Shown in pieces: positions 1 through 11,500 of a stretch of DNA of 64,000 nucleotides. The stretch comes from Megamerina dolium (taxonomy: Eukaryota; Arthropoda; Insecta; Diptera; Megamerinidae). A program made the position numbers and the translations under genes. The notes under the pieces are model-generated. The model saw only the letters and a list, made by a program, of their open reading frames with translations. It did no database searches and was not told the DNA's origin. Where the stretch lies: the NCBI GenBank assembly GCA_963854835.1, contig OY978529.1, forward strand, positions 7,350,501 through 7,414,500. The letters run 5' to 3'. The number at the start of each line of letters is the position of its first letter. Positions within the stretch are counted from its first letter, which is position 1.

Positions 1-326
1 TTTTTCTTACTTTAATTCGATGATTGTCTTGCACAAGCTTCCAAAACCAAATATTATGTAATGACAGCTCGATATCCGATTACTTCAATATTCACAAAAG
101 CACTTACGTCGAATGTCTTTTAAAATGTGCACAGACACATTATCTATTTCTCAGACCACCCGTAAAACTGCCAATTAATCGAGATATAGGCCGGATCCGA
201 GGCATTTTTATATTATTCACTGGGGCGATTTTTTGTGTAGCGGGTCCCAAGCCCAATACATAACCTCTGATCGAGGAGGTTTTCGATAGGCATGATCATA
301 CGAAAGATCTCAATTAAACCCATTAA

Positions 327-1030
327 CTAAGTCCATTGTGGTTGCCCACAAGAGTTCTGTATGTTTTTAGATTCTGCGTTAACATGCTGCTGTAAATTCA
401 ATTTGTGGCACGTTTCCTTGGCTTTGATTTCTTCAGCGACAGTACGAATTTTCAAAACGCGGTGAATATCGCTGTTTCTGACGTACCATGAAGCATTTAC
501 GATATTCCGGATGTTAGTCAGATATTTCAATGTTAGTACGACTAGCACATCCATTTTATGCCCCATATTTTTGTCCAGGATACTATACGATCGGTAGCTG
601 ATTGTAACTTGACTGTTGATTCTTCAGCGGTATCGCCAACTGCCAGAATGGCAGTATCATTTGCAAATGTTGCGATTTTACTCTCTGATGGTACTAATAG
701 ATCCATAGTATAGAGAAGGTATAGTAGTGGACCGAGTAAACTTCCTTGAGGTACACTAGCCTTTATAAGTGTTAGGTTTGAATAGCAGTTTTCATGTTTT
801 ACGTAGAAAAATCTCATTGCAAAATAAGATTTCAGTATCATATAGAATGATAAAGGCAGGTGTGCCTCTATATTGTTTAGGAGCCCCTGGTGCAAGATCT
901 GGTCGAAGGCCTGCGCTACATCTAAGAAGATTGTAGAGCATGCTTTTTTACTTTCAATTCCCTTTTCCATTTCTGCAACAATTCGGTGTACTTGGTCGAT
1001 AGTAGAGTGTCTATTTCGAAATCCAAATTA
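327..1030 (-). mobile_element. Jockey-like LINE fragment (RT and C-terminus), degraded
   Basis: The minus strand encodes a reverse transcriptase piece of a non-LTR retrotransposon. It reads FRNRHSTIDQVHRI, then an AQAFD box, then PQGSLLGPLLYLLY, then FANDTA where active elements have FADDTA. A second frame at 566-327 carries the C-terminal motif WYVRNSDIHR typical of jockey-clade elements. The two pieces lie in different frames, so there is at least one frameshift or small deletion. Loss of the first catalytic aspartate (D to N) also argues that it is dead. Clade assignment is from motif memory only. Confidence 0.8.
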
Positions 1031-1300
1031 GTGGTTTTCTTCTATTAACTTCTATTACTTTCTGAGTAGCAGGTAACTAGTCAGATTACCGATTGGCTAT
1101 ATTTGTAGCTAGAGTATTCTACTGTAACTATGGCGCCTATTGTAACTATGCCAGAGTAGCCCGGTAAACGTCTCGAAGAGTATTCAGCAATACCTTCCTC
1201 TATCCATTTGATATAGAATGACAGACCGTCTTATTCCTCAACAGAAAAGTTCTTTTAGGTCAAAGTACTTGACTTTTAAGCTTTGTAATCATGTAATCAT

Positions 1301-1632
1301 GTTAGTGTGTTCGCCTTCTGATCTGTAGGTCGTGGTTCAATACCCGGCTGATGCATAACAAATTTTATATCGAAAAGATTTTTCTTTCGAATGGTACCCA
1401 CCTGTCGGCAAGCAATTGGCAATTCTTCCGACAGTAACAACTTGCCATGAAAAAGCTTCTAAAAAAGAACTCTGTGACAAAGCTCAGAAAAAGTGATGTC
1501 ACAAGTGACTAAAATAAGTAGGTCCATTCTAATACTGTCCAAAATTTAAGACGCACAACACTAATAGAAGAGAAGCTCGGCCAATGAGCCCTTTGGGGCT
1601 TTAAGTGCCACATATTTATTTTTTTTTTTTTT
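1301..1632 (+). mobile_element. tRNA-derived SINE, 5'-truncated copy
   Basis: It begins inside the tRNA-like head (box B-like GGTTCAATACC is present, box A mostly missing) and runs through the shared SINE body to a long T-rich tail. The flanks share the 8-mer TAATCATG at 1294-1301 and 1633-1640, a plausible target-site duplication. The left flank already holds that word twice, so the duplication is suggestive only. The full-length reference copy is at 18422-18779. Confidence 0.8.
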
Positions 1633-1640
1633 TAATCATG

Positions 1641-2345
1641 TAAAAACTTCATTCAGTTCCGAGAATATATTATACTTAACGAAATTATGTCCTTTCATGA
1701 TTAATGATTGCCGATATTGCAAACGAAATCGCAATATATTCCTAAAGAAAATCGTTTAGAAGTCGATACGTAACACAGTGTCTCGACTAGTGGAATTAAA
1801 TCGAAAGTTTTGAGTAATCGATTTTGATGAATATGGTATCATTTTACAGGGAATAGTCAAAGTGAATAGAATTCAAGAAAAAAACTTAAGAAAATCTCAT
1901 CATGAGCGTGTCACAGTTCGTCAAAATCGACAAAATTTCATCAAAATAAAAATGAGTGATTATCACCTTAAAACATGAAAGAAATATCACTGTTGGCACT
2001 TAAGAGCTATATATCTCAAAATAAAACGGGCAATGGTCCCCGATGCACAAAAACCAGCCATTTATTAAAGAAAAAAATGAATAAAATCCAATTATTCGTT
2101 TGGTTCCTATACGCTATCAAAAATGTCAAAAATCAAGTTTTCAAAGCTGGTTTAAGACAAAAGTATAATATCTGCAGAAATAGCTATTTCAGATTTGAGA
2201 TCAGTAATCTGAGATATACGAAGTTTCATTGTAATCCAACCACTCCTTTGAATGTTGTCCACGTGTTGTATGGAATCAATGCACTGTGTGAAACGAATTA
2301 TTCTCCGAAAAATTTTGTGGCGACTCTGATTAATTCATACTTACA
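1641..2345. other. Unassigned AT-rich stretch
   Basis: No recognised gene or transposon. A 136-codon open frame at 1975-2385 (+) has no motif I recognise, runs into the mariner terminal repeat, and has no splice or promoter signals I could identify. I treat it as chance. Confidence 0.4.
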
Positions 2346-2347
2346 TA

Positions 2348-3428
2348 CGAGGGTGGTTCCAGAACTTCCCGACCTAACAAAGTAAACACAACAATTTTGG
2401 CAAAAATTTTCTTTATTTCCCAACATAATCTCCTTTTAGCTCTATATACTTTTCCCAGCGATATTCTATAGCTTCGAGTATGCTTATAGTATGAACTTTC
2501 TAGCTCATTAAAATAGCCATCTACCGCAGACACCACCTCTTCATTGTTTGCAAATCTTCTACCACCAAGCCATTTTTTTTCAAATTTGGAAATAAAAAAT
2601 CTGACGAATAAGGTGTGTGTTGAAGCAATTCGAGCTTTAACTCATTGATTTTGCTCATCGCAATAGCGGATGTCTGACCTGGTGCATTGCTTTGATGAAA
2701 CAAAACTTTCTTTTTCGCCAACTGCGGCCTTTTTTCTTTAATTTCATCACTTAAAGCTGCCTTTTTGAAGATAATCAATAAAAATTATCCGACGTGCATC
2801 CCAAAAAAACAGACGCCATAACCTTGACTGCAGATGGAATTGTCTTCGCCTTCTTTGGACACGATTCTTCCCTTTCAGTCCACTGTTTTGACTGCTCCTT
2901 TGTCTCAGGTGTGAAGTGGTGGACCCATATCTCATCCATGGTTACGAATCGACGCAAAAAAACTCGGCTTTATTATTGTGAAACATCACTAAACATTCTA
3001 TAGAAACATCTTCACGATGTTTCTATAGAATACCATTTTGTGGATTTTCTTAATCGTTTCTAGCAAGGCCACCTCAATTGGTCGACCACTACGGTGTTCG
3101 TCTTGGCAGCTCGTATGACCTCGTTTAAACTCTGCCACCCAATATTTTATGGTTGTAAACCCTAGAGTAGAGTCTAGTTCGGCTTTAATATTCGTTAGAC
3201 TGAGACCTTTCAAATGAAAATATTGAATTACATAACGGTGACCAATTTGTTCCATGTTTACAAATTCACTGAGGTCGTTAACTGTCGATGGCTCCAAAAA
3301 AGTACTAAACAACGTGACGCCTTGAAACTTATATGTTTTATAAGGTTGCCACTTTTCAAAAAACGTAATTTTTTTCAAACTACTGCCGCCATCTATATGA
3401 CAGGTCGGGTAGTTCTGGGACCACCCTT
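2348..3428 (-). mobile_element. Mariner (Tc1/mariner DD34D) element, inactive copy A
   Basis: Both ends carry a matching inverted repeat of about 28 bp. The left end reads CGAGGGTGGTTCCAGAAC and the right end, reverse complemented, CAAGGGTGGTCCCAGAAC, each followed by CCCGACCT. Minus-strand fragments of a mariner transposase lie between: an N-terminal DNA-binding part (3378-3000), then MDEIWVHHFTPET (2957-2775), then a C-terminal part (2778-2330). Frameshifts break the frame between the pieces. Two other copies of this family are at 22916-23832 and 34812-36045. Confidence 0.9.
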
Positions 3429-3539
3429 GTTTGTATGTATTTACTGTGACTCAAAACGTTGAATACTGTATAAAATGCACACACTTCTTCGTATAATACT
3501 TACATACATTTTACATATTTTTTCTAAATATTTTTCTAG

Positions 3540-5519
3540 ATGAATATTTAACTTCGCCAACATCATCATCGACTATATCGTTGCGCACTTCAAAGTGTTC
3601 ATATTTTCCACGTGGCATTATCAATCCAAATTATCCAGGCTTTCAACATTTAGCACATACACTCTCCGAACACTACATAAGTGCAGGCTGTGGAAAACAA
3701 CGTGAGCGCAGTGGTGGCAGCAGCAGTTGCAGTGGTGGTGCACCCTCATGCGATTCATGTGATAGTGATATATCAGATTATGAAATGGAATTAAGTTCGG
3801 ATAGCTTTGAGGAGGATGGGCCAAAAGAAGTGGCAACTACACCAATAATTTATCCACTTAATTATAATCAAAACAATAATAATAATCATAATAATAATAA
3901 TAATAACAATACAATTGCACAAAAAATTAACACAATGACAGATGACAAACAGCAGCGGCAGAAGCAAGCTACAGCGTATACAATTGAAGGTGATGCATAT
4001 ACAATTGGGGCACTTGATAGCATTGAAAGAGTGAATGTATGCAATAATAATATTGTTAATGATGATGATGATCAAATATCGGATCAACTGAAGCGACATT
4101 TGCTTCTAAATAAATCAACAACAATTAAAGGTATTGATGATGACAATAATATGATGTCGTACAAAGAGAAAGAGCATTGCGTCCCATCAGAGATCACATG
4201 CAGGATGACGCAGGATGAGAATAGTGTTGCCATCATCAACCAAATGACCATTACACCAGATATTCTAATAAAGAATAACAATCAATTGCAGCTGCAACAG
4301 CATAACAATATGGTGAAAGTAAAAAAAGAGAATCGTCCTGATCTCTTGTGTGGTGTTAGTCCGCAATTGATTGCAGAAAATCAATCGCCTCATCATATCG
4401 TTTGCAATGGCGATCCAAATAAGTCGGAGAAGAACGCAACCAGCATCGGTTTTGGCAAACAGTCACAAACGTGTAATTATAAAAATATGCGATGTTCCTT
4501 GGAAGCTATCACCGTCAATAGTAGAGCATTCAGCAGGGAGGAATTATCGTTTGGTGTAACACCAGAGGATATAATTGGTGATTTTGGTGAGGAAGTTGAA
4601 CGTGAATTTGGTCTACTCGTCAGCGGTTACAGACGTTTGGTTGATAGCGGTGTCAACAGTGGTGACATGGTGGATGGTGATTACGACAATTCCAGCGATG
4701 TTAAGAAATCGTCTTTGTTGAACAATGAAAATTTCACAGCAGATGCAACACTGTCAGCGGCAATTGATAGTATCGATTCTACCAAGTACTTGGCAGCATT
4801 TCAACAAAAGCATCATCAGCAGTCACAACAACAACAACAACAAGAGATGACCATTATTGACTGCGATCATAACGATGGTGGTAATGATAGCGGTGCTATT
4901 GCAGCAAACGTCGTGCAAACAAGCGAATACAATTCTTCGAATGATATAAATACCAATACATCTATTGGTGTTGCTGACGGCGATAAGGGCCAGCATGATT
5001 CAAATGCAGTACAAACCAATGCACAAGAACAAAAAATATATCAACAGCCACCAAAATATCAACGTTCATCATATGATGAACGTCAATTGCCACCAGTTGC
5101 CATTGAATATAAACGCTGTCAACAACCACAACAACCACAACAACAACAACATAGTCAGGGGCGTAAATTGCAAAATGTACACCACGTTGATACATCAGAA
5201 ACAGCAGGAAAAGCACCAACTAAACCAAAGGTGAAATCTGCGTCTATAAAAAAAATCTTACGGCCCAAAGTGCCGAATGTGTCGATGGTAACATCGAAAA
5301 TTGGATTGTACAAATCAAAGAGTATCGCATTAGCACGAAAACGTGAAGAAGCCCAACTAAATGAATATCAACAATTGATCGGCGACAAAGAGCAAATACT
5401 TAGCAAGAGTCGTTATGCGAAAATGTCCTCATGGGCGCAGTATTTAAAGAATTCGGTTAACGATCAGCGACGAAAGACAAAACACACCACCACTGAATTG
5501 ATATCGCCAAGTGCTTTAG
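3540..5519 (+). CDS. Schip1: Schip1 large low-complexity exon
   Basis: The open frame runs from the acceptor at 3538-3539 to the donor GCTTTAG|GTGCGT. No ATG lies near the 5' edge in this frame, so this is an internal exon; its first two bases, AT, complete a split codon. It encodes S/N/Q/D-rich sequence with poly-N (about 3872-3910) and poly-Q (about 4828-4845) tracts. The C-terminal 110 residues are basic and less repetitive (KSASIKKILRPKVP, then LYKSKSIALARKREE), probably a structured or membrane-proximal part. The exon ends in phase 1. Confidence 0.85.
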
Positions 5520-8500
5520 GTGCGTTTTATTTGTATTATTGGTTTTGTAACATTTAATATAGCACCACCCTTTTGCTTTTCATTGTCTTCTAGATTTATT
5601 TGATGCCTATAAAGTTGGTACGGAAATTGATAGGGAAACACTGCAGAAACATTTCAAAATGGCTAAGGAAATTGAAAAGAAGGTTGGTAATTATGAATTA
5701 AAATTTTCTCTCAACCTCTCTCCTTCCCTTTAACTTTCTTTCGTGTCTTATATGTACAAAAATTGAAAACTTCCAATTTAAAATTGTGGTATCTGAGAGT
5801 GATTTTTATAAAATTATGCCATACTCATACCAATAGTGGCGATTGCTGTGGCCACTACTTAGCAAGAAACGTTCACGCAAACTTGCTGATCTTAATAGGG
5901 TAGATATCTCGACTTATCTGGGCGTGGTCACTGGTCACTTCCTCATAGGTCCACACGCTGTGAGATTAGGTTTGGGCAACCTCGCTCATGACTTCTGCAG
6001 AAGCTGCAGAGATGAGGAGGAACTTGAAACGATATCACATCTACTATGTACCTGCCCTGCTTTATGCAAAAATCGCAAAAAATTTCGAGGACACTACCAG
6101 CTGAGTGACCAAGCCCAATTATTCCAGATTGATATTGTAAATCTCCTAAAATTTATTCTATATTCCGGGTGGTTCAGCGAGTAACTTAGGTAGAACGATA
6201 ATCCGCGTGGCGGTATCACAACGGGCCTAAATATGGCCTATGTACGCTCTCTCATCAGAGAGGGCGACCGCTCTATCCTAACCTAATACCATTTTTCCAT
6301 GAAGCGAATGTACGTTTATATGAGGGAGCTTGTCAATAAAAGCTAGGCAATGTGATTACGTATCGTTTAAAAGTCAAGCACCAAAATTTTAAGAATTTTC
6401 TATGTACAGTTGTTGTTATCGTTTCGTAAATCGTTAAAGTGACTCAGTGAGAGTGTTTCAGTGAAAATGGAAAAAATCGAGTGTCGAGCTGTCACTAAAT
6501 ATTTGTATTTGGAAGGCAATATGTCTACGCAAATCAAAGACTTGTTGGACTTTGTTTTTTGACAGCTGAATTTAAACGTGACCGTACCAGTTTGGTACGG
6601 GGATGGTGAACGTTCGGGATAACATCACGTAAGTTCACCAAATTGTGCCAAGAAATAATCAAATTAAGCTGAACATATAAAGGGTGATCCAAGTAGACAT
6701 ACTTTTGTCAATAGCCTTTTTTCGGCAGATCACGTGTGAGTCGTGCCATGCTGTCATGTTATTTTTGTTTAGTATTGTTTGGCATTTCATCATGGAAAGA
6801 CTTACTCCTGAACAACGTTTACAAATCGTTCAACTTTATTACGAAAATTCACGTTCTGTGAGGAATGTGTTCCGTGCACTTCGCTCAACTTATGGTCAAC
6901 ATAATCGGCCTACTGAGCGTACTATTCGCAACACCATCACCCATCTTGAGACCCAGCATTCATTATTGGATAATATTCGACCGAATAGACCACGTCCAGC
7001 ACGCAGTGAAGAAAATATAGCGGCCGTAGCTGAGAGTGTACACGAAGACCGTGGAGAGTCGTTTCGGCGCCGTTCGCAGCAACTCGAACTGACGTATGGA
7101 ACGACTTGGCGCATTTTACGTCGAGATCTTAAATTGAAAGCGTACAAAATACAGCTTATGCAAGAAGCCGCCCGACCTTCCCAAGCGACATCGCTTCGCT
7201 CTATGGGCTCTTGAAAAGTTCCAAGAAGATCCGACGTTTTCGAGCCAAATTTTATTCAACGATGAGGCCCATTTCTGGCTCAATGGGTATGTAAATAAGC
7301 AAAATTGCCGCATTTGGGACGAAGAGCATTCTGAAGAGATTCAACAGCTGCCAATTTATCCAGAAAAAACAACGGTTTAGTGTTGTTTGTGAGCCGATGG
7401 AATCATCGGTCCATATTTCTTCAAAAATGATGCCGGTGAGAACGTAACCGTCAATGGTGACCGTTATCGTGCCATGATATCCGACTATTTGATGCCTGAA
7501 ATTGAAGCTCGTGATCTCGGCCACATTTGGTTTCAACAATACGGCGCCACTTCCCACACATCGCATCAATCAATGGATTTATTGAGAGAACACTTCGGTG
7601 AGCAGATAATTTCAAGTTTTGGGCCGGTCGATTGGCCACCAAGATCGTGTGATATCACACCGTTAGACTTTTTCCTGTGGGGATATGTAAAGTCTAAAGT
7701 TTATGCGGACAAACCCGCTTCGATTCAGGCCTTGGAGCAAAACATCACGCGTGTCATTCGCCAGTTACCAGTCGAAATGCTCGAACGAGTCATCGAAAAT
7801 TGGACTCAACGGATGGACCATCTGAGACGTAGCCGCGGCCAACATTTGAAAGACATAATCTTCAAAAAATAAATGCCAAAGAATGTTCTTTCAAATGATA
7901 ATAAACATTCCCCATTCAATTTGAATTTTCTGTGATTTTTTCTTTAAACAAGTAGGGAACCTCGAAATGGATCACGCTTTACCATGAATATGTTCAAAGA
8001 ATAAGTTTGTTAGACATTCAATCACGATTTGGGAATGAGAACGCTATCTGTGGCGTCGGGTGTCGCGTTCGCTCACGTTACACCGAAAACGGTTGCGAAT
8101 GAGCATTTGCAATGCTCTGGTGATGCAGTTTAAGTGTAATAAATCATAGTTTTGTGGCTGATTAATTACTCTAGATGCAACGTGGGTACACCATTATATC
8201 CCAGAAACAATAATACAGCCGATATTGTGCATTGGAAAGCGGAAATTGACTTCGAAAAAAGCAAAAACTGTAAAAATAAAAACTATTCCAGAAGCGTATT
8301 ATGAATAATTTCTTGAAAGGTAATTGCAGAAATTATAGTAAAATGGCAGCTGTCATGCTGAAAATCCACGTAATACGTGGATCAAGCCTCAAGAGATTTT
8401 TTGTGTCCTAAACTGAAAGCCCTATTCGGTGGATAGATATTTTTGTCAAGCAAGCAGATTAACATTATCATACACATTTATTTTGCGGAGAGAGACTTCG

Positions 8501-11500
8501 AATACTGTTTACACTGGTTAAAGAGAGCATCGCTGGATGATATGTAGATTTGCAAGGATATAGAAGAAGATAAAATAAGAAAAAGACCTGAGCAGTTGGA
8601 TAGATTGTTTAAAAAATAATTTCCTAATAACTACTTTCTGCTGTTTTTCAAAACTGGACACTCACAGTGGAAATGGGTGAGGGTCTCTCTATAATTTACA
8701 TTACTACAACTTCTATATTGAGTCTGCATAGCTATGGTCCACTATGAACCACGGTTCTAAGAAATTCATCAAGATACAGTAGCAGTGAGTCTATGATGGT
8801 ATCTATGATAATTGAAGATTGTAGAAGTAGTTGCTTCTTGTGACAACGCGTTAAGTGACATAAGCTCGCGTATGGCAAGAGAACTCTTGCGCCCATTCCG
8901 CAGTACATTTTGGATTCATTGTACTGCGGAATGACACTGAGATGTCACATTCCGTTTGAAGTCTATATTATTCATGATTCGTTGGAATCCTCATCCTAAA
9001 CTCATTGTGAAATCTTAATACTTGAGCTATTATGTGTGTAATTTCATCCTGTACAAAAATGTTCGATAATTTTTTACATTATATACTGTTACAAGACAAT
9101 ATTTTGACAGATTAAGGTCAACGAATGCGGCAATGGTCGCAGCGTTGCATCAATATATTTGCCTACATATGAATTGACAGTTGTCAAAAGAAAGAATATT
9201 GAACCAAAGAAGGTTTCAACTTTGCATAAAGAATTATAATATTTTCAAATGAGTAGGTTAATCAACAAAAAAAAACGAGAGTAAGACCTAAAATGTCGGA
9301 TTTTAGTCTTGTCTGAAATTCATGTATGTTCGGTCGTGCACCTTCTTTGGTTCAATATACTTTGGTCGTACCTAATCTAGTTACAACATTAAGGTTTTTG
9401 TTTTTAGAAGCCATCCTTACGTGTCCATGACAAATTTCTCTTCCTTACCCTTTGCTATTTTCTGTACCATTTGATAATACACAAAGGAGCAATTTGCACG
9501 AGAACACACCTTAAAAAAATTACACACCCATTTTTATATACTTTAATATATTTTACATATAATATATGTACTTACATATTTCTATTTATAAGTATGTATA
9601 CATGAATATCAGAGTAGCCAACAAATTTTGTTTGTTTTTCCCCCAAAAAAAAAAAACCATTTAGGAAATTCTTTGGTTTTTCCACATTAACGAAAAAGAA
9701 TCCTACCTTCCTTCTAAAGCAATGTTAGATTAAATATTAATTCGTTTTAAAATTAAGTTTGTGGCTTCGATAGTGTGAAATTCCCCATGAGATAGCTTCT
9801 CTGATAAGTATATGTTTCTTGCAGTGTAATAATGGAAAAACTAGTGCTTTCCGATCCTGATTAATCAATTATTACAATTAAAATACGAATTATTCGATTA
9901 ATCACAATTTGGATTAATCAAAATATTTGTTATTATTACTTTTTCTTTTTTTTTTTTTGAAATTGTATTTGGAAATGAAATAAAAATTAAAAACGCATTC
10001 TCATATTGGTAACTCGGAAAAGCTATCTGCTATCTGCTTTGTATTGGAAATAATATTATAAATATATGGCTAGCTATCTGCTATCTGCTTTGTATTGGAA
10101 ATAATATTATAAATATATGGACTAAAATATGCGAATTAATCAAAATTCTGATTAATTTAATAATTGCAATTTTTGATTATTCAAAATCATGATTATTCAA
10201 ATAATTCCTTATTTGATTAATCAAAATTTTGATTAATCGAATAATTAATTAATCAACAATTTTTATTAATCAAATTATTCGACCAATCGATTTATTCCAC
10301 AGCCCTTAAAATATCATAGCTACCTTAGTAATGCCATTGTTAGTGAGTTATACTCGCTAATACCAAAAATTTGTGTCAATTGGTCTAACAAACTACTCCA
10401 TGGTGTAGTCAATTGAGATCAATGTGATTTTATGACCTAGCCGATCTGGCAACCTGCTACCTTTTTGTTTGTTTATTAGACAAAATTCCAAACTGTATGT
10501 ATAGTAGGGCGGCTCAAATTATTATACGGCTTGGTTGAATTTGGATTATTTCAAGCATTTACTCCCAAAGAAACCTAAAGAAATTTTTGGTTTAAACCCG
10601 TCAACATTTTTGCCATATAATCTGTTAAAAAATAAAAAAATATATGACACTTAAAGCCCCGAAGGGCTCATTGGCTGAGCTTCTCTTCCATTTCTGTTGT
10701 GCGTGTTAAATTTTGGACAGTATTAGGAGGGACCTACTTATTTTAGCCGGTTCCAAACGGCAGAACCCTTGTGACATCACTTTTTTTGAGTTTTGTCACA
10801 GAGTTCTTTTAGAAGCTTTATCTGTTATATACCATTATAAACGGCATCAACTTTGTACGGGAGCCCTTCTAAGAAGTCAGTAATATAGGGGCGATTCATG
10901 GACATCTTTTGTCGGTTTTCTTAAATTTCTTCGCTCATTTTGTAATGATGTTCCCTTAAGTGATTTAGATAGGGGTAAGTATGTTCGCTGTGCGATTGAA
11001 TTCGTCGAAAGTTTCTGTTACCTCGGTTGCACGATGGCACGAGACGGGGGAGCTGAGGAGGATGCTAACTGTAGGATAAGCAAAGCAAAGACCGGCATTT
11101 GGCCGGCTAAAATCAGTATGGGCAAATTCCGCATGTGTGAAATCGACACTACTGTACGGAAGTGAAACATGGCTGATCTCGAACTTCATCACGCAGAGAC
11201 TGCAAGCTTTCGTCAACAAGTGTTTGAGGATCATTTGTAGAATTTTCTGGCCTAACACTATTTCAAACGAGGCACTATGGCGTCTGACGAACAAAGAGCC
11301 CATACTGATCCAGATTAAGCGTAGAAAGTGGCGCTGGATTGGCCACACGCTAAGAAAGCAGCCAGATAGCATCACGCGAATGTCGCTTGAGTGGAACCCG
11401 CAAGGGACCAGAGGCCGCGGACGACCAAGAAACACTGGGTAAGCTAGCTGCTGCCGGCCTCACATGGAAAGGCGCTAGATCAACTGCCCAAAACCGTGTG

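Noticed and set aside
1975..2385. 136-codon frame as a host gene
   Set aside because: No motif, no start context or splice signals, and it runs into the mariner terminal repeat.
4962..5219. Frames with valine or isoleucine runs opposite the poly-N/poly-Q tracts
   Set aside because: They are reverse readings of CAA and AAT repeats in Schip1; likewise 3791-4099, 19986-20264 and 24034-24294.
3581..5557. Start of Schip1 at the beginning of the long open frame
   Set aside because: Position 3581 is TTG, and the frame stays open upstream to a good acceptor at 3538-3539, so this is an internal exon.
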